Source: Allomyces macrogynus ATCC 38327
Taxonomy: Eukaryota; Blastocladiomycota; Blastocladiomycetes; Blastocladiales; Blastocladiaceae
Length of the DNA: 61,364 nucleotides
Direction: 5' to 3'
Assembly: GCA_000151295.1 (NCBI GenBank)
Contig: GG745378.1
Coordinates: 200,795-262,158, forward strand
This document shows positions 53,980 through 61,364 of the stretch, piece after piece (the stretch's first letter is position 1; each line of letters starts with the position of its first letter). A program made the position numbers and the translations under genes. The notes below the pieces were generated by a model. The model searched no databases, was not told the origin of the DNA, and worked only from the letters and a program-made list of their open reading frames with translations.

Positions 53980-55482
53980 ATGAGAACCCCTGAAGATGCG
54001 CCGTCGCCGCTCGAGATGCTTCCAGACGCGGTGCTTGAGGACCTTTTGCATCACATTGCCCATGTCGATCACGCTTCGCTGCTCCAGCTCGCGCGCGCGT
54101 CGCCCGTCCTCTACGCGTTTGCTGTCACGATTGCCGTCCGTACCGCGCCATTGAAGTGGTATCCGCTCGAGTTGCCACGGACTCGGCGCAACCCCAGCGT
54201 GGCCAATCTCTGGAGCCATGCGATCAAGGGGAACATTGTGGGCCACCTCGGCTACGCTCGTGCTGGTCCGACTCTCGATATTTACCTGATTTGGTCAAAG
54301 CTTGACAATGATCCGAATCACCGAGAGCTCTGGACGCGATTCTCTGTGCTTGGCCCGATCCCGCCCAAGAAGTTGCGGTCGCTGCGCATCAACACGTTGA
54401 CTATGCCACTCATGGCCCCAGTTCTCCCACGTGCGCATCGCGTCCAGGTCGACTTGCAAGAACTAGAGCTGGCAGGGTCCATTTTGGCCTGCCTCGACAC
54501 GCTCGGGGGGTTCCCCGACCGTGTCGCCCACCTAGCCGTTGATTTGGGATTCGTCGACTTTGACGTGGTTGGTGCGACGGTTGGCAAAGCTATCATTCGG
54601 CGTTTGGCGCGCCTGCTCGCTTCCTCGCGTGTCAAGTCGCTGTGCATTAGTCTTGTTAATGCGCCCAACGACTCAGATTTCGACGCGCAAGTCGTAGATG
54701 CGGTTGAGACGCTCTTGGTACACGGCATGCCGCCAACCGTTGAAATGCTCTCGATCAAGGGATTCAATTTCAGTTTGGATGGTGAGATCCCAAATCACCA
54801 GCACTTGATTCGCGTGCCGTGGGGGCGGGCGCTGCGGCACATCAGTTTGGACCTGGGAAACGGTGATGGCGCCTTTGGTTCAGTCCTCTCCCGCATGCTG
54901 CCTTCCTTGGCAGAATCAGAACTGGCGCTTGAAACGCTCGAGTTGTTTGATATGCCCGTAGATGCTGGGCCTGCGCGCGACCATCTTCTTACGTGTGTCC
55001 AGCCCACGCTGACTTCGTTTGGCCTCATGATGGCGAACAGTGAGGACATGCTCGGTGCGGTGCATGCTGTCATCAAAACGCTTGCGTCAACGTGTCCTGC
55101 GCTCCGCTGGCTCCAGCTCGAATTGCCTGACATGGACGACACGCTGCCACTCGGGATGATTGCGACGTTCACGATCCCGCTTTTCCACAAACTCCCGCTC
55201 GATCACGTCGGCCTCGTCAATTTCGGGTTGGTGGCAAGTGCCGAGTCGGAAACGGAGACTTTGTTTGCTGCCCTTGCCAAGCATGTGCCCGGCCTGCAGT
55301 CGCTCAACCTGACTCGGAACCAGGGAATCGATAGCGCAGTCGTCGAGACGCTCTTGGCGATGCTGCCGCAACTCCGCTGGCTCGCTGTTTGGTACACGGG
55401 GGCCAAGGATGCGGATCGGGACCGCCTGCTTCATCTCTTCCCCAAGGTCAAGGTTCTGACCAGCCCGGATGCGTTGTCTTGA
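53980..55482 (+). CDS. F-box-like/LRR protein G
   Basis: A single exon of 500 residues from ATG 53980. The N-terminal module is at about 10-55 (LEMLPDAVLEDLLHHIAH, LLQLARASPVLYAFAVTIAV). The middle block has DIYLIWSK and LGPIPPKKLRSLRI. The repeats include LGGFPDRVAHLAVDLGFVD, RVKSLCISLVN, LRHISLDLGNGDGAFGSVLS, LETLELFDMPVD and LQSLNLTRNQGID. The C-terminal helix is basic and less conserved. It is closest by eye to proteins C and J. The frame is intact. Confidence 0.82.
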   Translation: MRTPEDAPSPLEMLPDAVLEDLLHHIAHVDHASLLQLARASPVLYAFAVTIAVRTAPLKWYPLELPRTRRNPSVANLWSHAIKGNIVGHLGYARAGPTLDIYLIWSKLDNDPNHRELWTRFSVLGPIPPKKLRSLRINTLTMPLMAPVLPRAHRVQVDLQELELAGSILACLDTLGGFPDRVAHLAVDLGFVDFDVVGATVGKAIIRRLARLLASSRVKSLCISLVNAPNDSDFDAQVVDAVETLLVHGMPPTVEMLSIKGFNFSLDGEIPNHQHLIRVPWGRALRHISLDLGNGDGAFGSVLSRMLPSLAESELALETLELFDMPVDAGPARDHLLTCVQPTLTSFGLMMANSEDMLGAVHAVIKTLASTCPALRWLQLELPDMDDTLPLGMIATFTIPLFHKLPLDHVGLVNFGLVASAESETETLFAALAKHVPGLQSLNLTRNQGIDSAVVETLLAMLPQLRWLAVWYTGAKDADRDRLLHLFPKVKVLTSPDALS

Positions 55483-55771
55483 TCGCGACCGATGTGTCCT
55501 GTTTTCGCTTGCAATGAAAGAGCCTTCTCTGCCTTCGCGCGCCGTGCAGTTCATTTCCCACGTATTCGAGTCGCCCTTCATTGAAATGATTCGATTGCAT
55601 GAAGTCTTCGGAGAACTTGATGCATGCTCCACCGATCCCTGGTGCTTGGATGGACCTGGATTGGCTGAGACAAGGATGGACGTGGCGGTCTGGTCTCCTC
55701 CGTCCATGCTTGCCCGCAAACATCGAGCCCTTTCTTTGACTAACCGACACAATCCCCAACTGGCTGCATTC

Positions 55772-57251
55772 ATGTCGTCAGTTCCAAGAAAATTAACTCA
55801 ACCACGATTGCTTTCTCAGCTCGAAGCACTGCCCGACGTCGCACGCGACGTTATCGTGGACATTCTCGCAGACACCGACCGCAAGGCCCTCGTCGCGCTC
55901 GCACGCTCTTCTCCAGCTCTTTTGCTTGGGCCATTGCCACGCTCATCCGCACAGCGCCGACGCGCAATGGTTGCGGATGTACACGCATCCCAAGACGCAT
56001 CGTGTTTGGGTCTACGCCCATCCATGGCAGATTGGCCGGCTCGGTTCCATCCAATTCGCAAACGGCCGAGCTCCTTCCGTGTACCTTGTCATTGCGTCGG
56101 CGACGAGCGAGAACGAACCAAATGCGGCTGATGGCGCGACAGTCCTCGGCCCAATGCACCGCGCTGGCTTGGCTCGTTCCAATTAGACTCGAGGACTATC
56201 GAACTTGCCGCAGTTCTTCTACCTGTCGTGAGGAGTGTACATTGGATCGTCCCAGGGAATACCACGACTGCATCCGCCATGCTTGATATTTTTGAGCACC
56301 TCGGTGGCCTTCCACCGACTGTGAATGGTCTCTCGCTCGATATTGATTGCGACCTTGTCGATCTTGCAGCCGGTGCAGCTGTGCTTGCGAGGTTGACTCG
56401 GGTCATGGCCAGGTCAGGGTCCGAAAATTACGCCTGTTCATTGACGGCACGCCCGAGGATGACGACGGTCGCATCATTTCAGCCATGGAAAACATGTTTG
56501 TTGCTGGCTTGCCTCATCATGTGGTTGCACTCCAACTCGCTGGCCTCTACGACTACCTACCTCCGGGCCACAGTGCTGTCGAGCTACCCAACGTTGTTAT
56601 TCCTTGGCCGCCGCGCTCCGCTCGCTCGTGTTTGATGTGGGCACGGATGATGGGTGGATGGGCACGTTCACGTCACGCTTCTTTGACAGTCCGCTCCCTC
56701 CGCTCACGGATCTCTGCGTTGACGATGTTGATTTGTTCATGATGGTGGATCGTGCTCGTATTGTCACCGCACTCCTGCCGACCCTCACATCGCTTTCGCT
56801 CACGGTCGCGAGGGCCGGCGAGTCCACGGCCACGTTTGTGGGGCTCAATCTGCTCACTCGAGAGCTGGCGACACGCTGCCCGTTGCTCGCCAAACTGTCA
56901 ATCAACACTTTCCATGCGCCCATGAATGGCAACGAGCTTGTGCGCTGCGCGGGCGACGCGATTCCGCACCTACGCGCGCCTCCCATTGTCGACCTTGCAC
57001 TGAAGGGATGGTTTGACAAGGATCCCGAGGCGGCAGCTCCAGCTCTTTCTGCGGTTGCGGGAGCAATGCCAAACCTTCGGTCGCTGAACCTGCTGTGCTG
57101 CTATTCGAAGCCGATTGCCTCCAGCATTGTGCACGATCTCGTGCGTGCACTCAGGGATCTGAAGCAGATTGGCGCGAAAGTAGATTGTGCCCACGAAAAA
57201 GTGGCAGAGGTGCTCAAAGGTATCAAACCGCGGATTTTGGTCTATTCTTAA
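55772..57251 (+). pseudogene. F-box-like/LRR pseudogene H
   Basis: ATG 55772 starts a normal N-terminus (LEALPDVARDVIVDILAD, ALVALARSSPALL). The frame shifts near 55920, again near 56090 (SVYLVIASATSENEP and LGPMHRAG are in a third frame), and several times up to 56600. The last 215 codons (56604-57251) are open and contain good repeats (SLVFDVGTDDGWMGT, LTSLSLTVARAG, LRSLNLLCCYSKP). At least four shifts are needed to join the parts, so the gene is dead, although its end has been preserved. Confidence 0.83.
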
Positions 57252-57485
57252 CGTTTGAGCAGTCATTTCCTTGCAACGTTTCTTGAATACTTGGCTCTCA
57301 CATGCACGACGACATTGTATCACCCATCTTGCCCACAATAAACATGAATGTCGAAAGGGCAGCAGGCAGGTTGGCCTGGTGGTTTGGCCTCGGGTGACCC
57401 AAACAAGAGCGAACGTCCCAAACAGCAGCAATCTGACGAATGCTCATTTCGACCACCATCAACAGACCCACACTTTGCGCATTTC

Positions 57486-58742
57486 ATGAAATTAATTTGC
57501 GCTGCCTCTCTCGCCCAAGGTTCACGGCCGCGAACGTCGTCGACAATGGAGATGCTCCTAGTGGTCGTGCCTGACACGATTTTCCATCGTCTTGAGCGTT
57601 TCGACCGCAAGGCGCTTCTCGACCTGGCACGGGCAGCCCCAGCTTTCTACACGCCCGCTATCTCCGTGCTCATTCGAACTTCAAGTTTGTCATGGTCATT
57701 CCTGTACTCTTGGGCCAACAGGCAATGGGTGTGTTGTGATGTGCTCAATCAGGCGCGCAATGGAGGCCTTGTTTGTCGTCTGGGCGATGCTGCTTCACCC
57801 ACGACTCTGTACATTGCAATGCCTGCGAAAACTCTCTTGACGGCATTACCGTGCTGGCCCCAGGGATAGTCCAGACTCGAAGATTTGGCGCAGCCTGCAA
57901 TGTTCGGCACCTGCACATGTTTGTTGAAGCAGATTCGATGGGCAATGACGATGTTGACGAGGCAAGTTATATCATTTCTGGTATTGAGACGATTCTCATG
58001 CAAGGTTTGCTGCAGCACTTGGTCAAGCTTGAACTTGATGGTCTGGAACACTACGAACCGCCGACACAGCCTCCAGTTGCGCTACGGGCATTGGTGCCAC
58101 GGTGGCCAACAATGCTTCGTCTTCTTGCAGTGAAGTTCAGCGGCGACGGGTTCATGGGTCGGCTCATGGTGTAGCAAGCTCTGACGATCACCCTTCTATT
58201 GCTCGCCAAGCTCCCATTGTGGGACATGGAAGTACGCGACATGGAAACAGTGGACTGCATCCGTCCCGCCCTGCCGCCCAGATGGCTTTCATTTACACTC
58301 GAGGGCGCGCCCAGGCCTGATCGGCTTGGCACCCCGGTTTTTGGAAACTGCACGCTCATCCGAGCGCTCCCAAAAAAGTGCCCGCAGCTCGTCAAGTTGC
58401 ATCTACCGCTCTACCACCAACATTTGCGTGACGATGAACTTGTAGCGTTTGTGCACGACACAAATCCACTCCTGCGCACGCTGTCCATTGCCAACCTCAG
58501 TCTGTGGGTGGTTCTCTGACAACGTTACTGCAGCCAATGTTCTTGGCACAATTGCCACAACCTTGCCTGATCTTCTCTCCCTAGACCTGTCTCGAGGCAA
58601 CTGAATCAACACCGGCGTGGTGCACTTGCTCGTGCTGGCCCTCAAGCGGTTGGAGCGGCTTGTGGGGATTGTTTGACCCAAACCACGATTGCTTGGTTGG
58701 AACTCTCAAGGAGGCGAAGCCTGCGCTTAACATTATTTATTG
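57486..58742 (+). pseudogene. F-box-like/LRR pseudogene I
   Basis: The N-terminal module is recognisable (VVPDTIFHRLERFDRKALLD, LARAAPAFYTPAISVLIRT) and the TLYIAMPA strand follows. The protein then breaks near 57850 with loss of the GPI region. Isolated repeat blocks continue in changing frames (ILMQGLLQHLVKLELDGL, MLRLLAVKFSGDGFMG, CPQLVKLHLPLYH, LLSLDLSRG), with stops at 58172, 58517 and later. This is the most eroded full-length copy at the right side. Confidence 0.78.
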
Positions 58743-59441
58743 AGGCCCGCCGTGCCATTCCGCTATTCCTTTCGGCCATGCTCACAGTTGTGCAAAAGTT
58801 GTCTGTTGTCTGTGCCTTCGTGTTTGGAAATACTGTCATTTAGTGGGCCCAAATTTGCCACATCGCGGCATCGTTGCAGTTCACTCATTAGCGAATCCTA
58901 TCAGGACACCAAAAACTCAGAGATCACTCATCCGTGGAGCTTGAGTCGGCTTGAGTCGGTTGCAGCACGATTACCGCCTATACTTGACGTGCCGCAAATT
59001 ACCGCTCAGGTGCTGATCGGCCCACGCTGGTCGTTCGCTATTGTGCGAATGTCGGCAATGGACGCGTTGACATTTGTCATGGATCCAAACTGCCCGGCGT
59101 CCTGCGGGCAGAGAGAAAACCGTCACGGTTCATGACGCTGACTCATATGAGAACGCATTGTTTCGCTCTCGCTGACCCATGCACTGTTCAACACGAGAGG
59201 AGCAAGGGGACGGGCGCGGGTGGAGAGCGCTGGGAAGCATGTGTGCTTGCTAATGATACGGGAGGTTCTTGTCCGTACTTCGGTACTTCGGTGGGTCGAG
59301 TTCGCTCTTCGAGCCAGATTCAAACAAAGCCTGAGCGTGGAAGGATGCTTCAAAGCATTTGCGTGTGAGGCTTGTCGAACGGTCCGCCACAACTTCGGCG
59401 AGTCTGTTTATTTGTAGCAACCTGCGCCCGCAACTAGCTGC
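58743..59441. other. Intergenic region upstream of LRR gene J
   Basis: About 700 bases; no gene, repeat or LRR remnant recognised. It ends with the start-proximal element. Confidence 0.35.
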
Positions 59442-59454
59442 AAACTTGCTGCAA
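59442..59454 (+). promoter_or_regulatory. Start-proximal element AAACTTGCTGCAA
   Basis: One mismatch, one base before ATG 59456. An overlapping partial copy (CAACTAGCTGCAA) sits at 59431-59443, giving a near-tandem pair. Confidence 0.5.
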
Positions 59455-59455
59455 A

Positions 59456-60913
59456 ATGTCGCAATGTAGTAACCTGCCGCTGCTCCCCGTCAACCTCGAC
59501 GCGTTGCCGGAGGTCGTCCTCAATGAGCTGCTTCTTCAACTGGCAAACGCCGACCGCATCGCCCTGCTCGAGCTTGCACGCGCTTCACCAGCCCTTTACA
59601 CGTCCGCTGTTATGGTTGCCATTCGCACAGCTAGCACCACGTGGTTCCAGCTCTGCAACGATACGAACGGGCGCGTGTGGTGCGACATGGGCTCAGGGGC
59701 GGTTGGCCACTTGGGTTATCTAGAGCGTCGTGACGGCCGTCCTCCTGCCGTCTACCTGGTCACGTCGAAGAACAATTTCCCTTTTACGATGGCAGCGGGC
59801 AGCCGCTCATGGCCGCCCGTCATTGGACCGATTGCTCCGCATCGACTGAGGAACTTGTACCTGACCAAGGGCACTGCCGCGCTTGTTCCATTGACACTTC
59901 CGTTTGTGCGCCATCTTTTGTGTGACTTGATCCTCTCTCCTACCACGGCATTGCACCTCCTCAATACCATTTGCGAGCTCAATGGAATCCCGCGACTGGT
60001 TTCGACGATTGGTGTCGATATCTTCCACGACGACCAGGAGACGCCTGCTGGCGTTGACCTTTTTGCGCAAGTATCCGCGCTCACAGCCGCGTCGTCTGCC
60101 CAGGACATTCAACTTTGCGTGCAATGCCCCTTGGATTCCGTTCAAACCAGTATGAACGGCATCATGATATTCCTGCTGACTGGCCTCCCGCAGCACTCGC
60201 TCGTGTCATTGAATGTGAGTGGACTTGACGACGACGATATGGTTATGCCGCCAAACGTGGCTGATTCTGTCACCGTTCCATGGCCCAAGACGCTCCAATC
60301 GCTCACTTTGAATCTTGGTCAAGGAGGCGGATTTGGTCGGATCGTAACACGACTCCTCATGAATTTGCCGCCTGGGCTAACGGAACTAGAGCTGAGCGAC
60401 ATCGAGGTGCAAGACGCCGGTATTCGGAATCGTTTCATGGTTGCACTGACGCCAGCGCTCACTTCGTTGACCATTTCGCTCGCGAAGGGCGTCCAAGTGC
60501 ATGAGGGCCTGCACATCATAATCGAGGCCCTTGTCGCCAAATGCCCAACTTTGCGCAAGTTACACATTCAATCGCACTTTTCAACCGTTCATGACAGCGA
60601 CCTCCTGCTGCTCGCGCGCGAGTCGATCCCGCGCCTCGGAAACTTGCCCATCGTCGACTTGGGTCTTGAGAGCTGGGGCTTTTCGCCATCGAAAGCATCA
60701 GCAGATCTCCTCGTGGCAGTGGGCACGGCCCTGCCATGTCTTCGGGTGCTTGATTTGCTGCATAGCGACAAGATTTGCCTCGACCAAGTGTTGTTGCTGG
60801 TGCGCGCTCTTCCGCATCTCATTCGGTTGAAAGTCCAGGCGCGGGTGGGGATGCACGAGTTTGCATTCGATCTCCAGCGGGAGAGGCCAAAGCTCGCGCT
60901 GGAAACGTTTTGA
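59456..60913 (+). CDS. F-box-like/LRR protein J
   Basis: A single exon of 485 residues. The N-terminal module is at about 14-60 (LDALPEVVLNELLLQLAN, LLELARASPALYTSAVMVAI). The middle block reads GAVGHLGYLERRDGRP, then AVYLVTSK and IGPIAPHRLRNLYL. Repeats run from about 170 to 470 (LVSLNVSGLDDDD, LQSLTLNLGQGGGFGRIVTR, LTELELSDIEVQ, LRVLDLLHSDKI). The start-proximal element almost touches the ATG. No frame disruption, so it is presumed functional. Confidence 0.82.
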   Translation: MSQCSNLPLLPVNLDALPEVVLNELLLQLANADRIALLELARASPALYTSAVMVAIRTASTTWFQLCNDTNGRVWCDMGSGAVGHLGYLERRDGRPPAVYLVTSKNNFPFTMAAGSRSWPPVIGPIAPHRLRNLYLTKGTAALVPLTLPFVRHLLCDLILSPTTALHLLNTICELNGIPRLVSTIGVDIFHDDQETPAGVDLFAQVSALTAASSAQDIQLCVQCPLDSVQTSMNGIMIFLLTGLPQHSLVSLNVSGLDDDDMVMPPNVADSVTVPWPKTLQSLTLNLGQGGGFGRIVTRLLMNLPPGLTELELSDIEVQDAGIRNRFMVALTPALTSLTISLAKGVQVHEGLHIIIEALVAKCPTLRKLHIQSHFSTVHDSDLLLLARESIPRLGNLPIVDLGLESWGFSPSKASADLLVAVGTALPCLRVLDLLHSDKICLDQVLLLVRALPHLIRLKVQARVGMHEFAFDLQRERPKLALETF

Positions 60914-61241
60914 TGGTGATTGTAGATGTTTCAATATGCAGCACATTGACTGGCCCTCGTTGCCACACAACGGAGACACCATGATGAAAAGGATGCTGGT
61001 CGAGCATAGAATGGCGTTGTTTACAAGATTGTTCAAATCAAAATCCACGACGAGCCAGTTTCCAGTTTCCAGTCCCAGCTCTCCTGCAGTCCTGGCTCTA
61101 TTGCAGAGGACTTCCGAGTGCAGGTTTGTGCAAGACTAAAGGCCATGCATGACCAGCCTCCCTCTCTTGATCTCAATGCCATCCCACGTCGTCGCCTGCA
61201 ACTTGCGGCATCACTCACAACTCTTGCTCGTCACCACCTTG
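60914..61241. other. Intergenic region
   Basis: About 330 bases. A short direct duplication (AGTTTCCAGTTTCCAGT) lies near 61060. Two further loose versions of the start-proximal element (CAACTTGCGGCAT at 61199-61211 and CAACTTACTGCAA at 61242-61254) precede the next gene. Confidence 0.4.
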
Positions 61242-61257
61242 CAACTTACTGCAAAAA

Positions 61258-61364
61258 ATGGCGAAGCGCAAGCAAAAAGCGCGCGCTCTCCCGGCCGCAA
61301 ACTGGCGCTACCACCAGCATCCGACCACCATCAAGTTGACGGGCCGACAACCACGGCTCCTTTG
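61258..61364 (+). CDS. Partial gene at window edge, unknown product
   Basis: ATG 61258 opens 35 codons that run off the end without a stop. The N-terminus is very basic (MAKRKQKARALPAANWRYHQ) and does not resemble the F-box-like family. The call rests on the open frame and on CAACTTACTGCAA ending three bases before the ATG, the spacing seen at other starts. The product cannot be identified. Confidence 0.4.
   Translation, partial: MAKRKQKARALPAANWRYHQHPTTIKLTGRQPRLL

Overview
This is nuclear DNA from a eukaryote, most likely an early-diverging (zoosporic) fungus. Genes are monocistronic, lie on both strands at similar density, and many are split by short spliceosomal introns (39 reconstructed, 53-84 nt, GT...AG, usually with a CTGAC-like branch site). 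The gene set is fungal-like but not Dikarya-like. A DAHP synthase (shikimate pathway), TOM22, SHQ1 and EMC3 sit beside FIBP and a TRIC cation channel, two families that to my knowledge are patchy or absent in yeasts. A blastocladiomycete or chytrid would fit. The species cannot be named from the sequence alone.

Layout. 1-1.17 kb: one copy of a long direct repeat; the second copy is at 49.03-50.15 kb. 1.4-4.5 kb: a SAM-dependent methyltransferase (-) and FIBP (+). 5-9 kb: an intact F-box-like/LRR gene and two wrecked copies. 9.5-15.8 kb: eIF3b (-), MAM33/p32 (-), RPA3 (-; four small exons) and MsrB (+). 16-24.9 kb: more F-box-like/LRR genes, two intact and three pseudogenes. 25.5-27.6 kb: pyroglutamyl peptidase I (+) and EMC3 (-). 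28-33.1 kb: an intact F-box-like/LRR gene followed by two decayed relatives. 34.7-48.6 kb: a housekeeping block with SEC11, TFIIH p62/TFB1, DAHP synthase, a TRIC channel, TOM22 (-), a PAP2 lipid phosphatase, a decayed mitochondrial-type P450 and a three-RRM TIA1/PUB1-like protein. 49-53.8 kb: the repeat, IPK1 and SHQ1. 54-61 kb: more F-box-like/LRR genes (two intact, two pseudogenes) and the start of one gene that runs off the end.

The housekeeping genes act in unrelated pathways and are single genes rather than operons. What sets the window apart is the F-box-like/LRR family: 14 copies in 61 kb, 6 intact and 8 broken, all without visible introns. They share an N-terminal F-box-like helix pair, a middle block with two short signatures (a Y-L-[IV] strand and a G-P-I-x4-L-R turn), and C-terminal leucine-rich repeats. 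The start codons of many members, and of at least two unrelated genes, are preceded by a 13-nt element close to CAACTTGCTGCAA. The introns have an unusual 5' splice site with C at position +4 in 33 of 39 cases.

All exon boundaries were read by eye from reading frame, splice dinucleotides and family resemblance. No database search was run.
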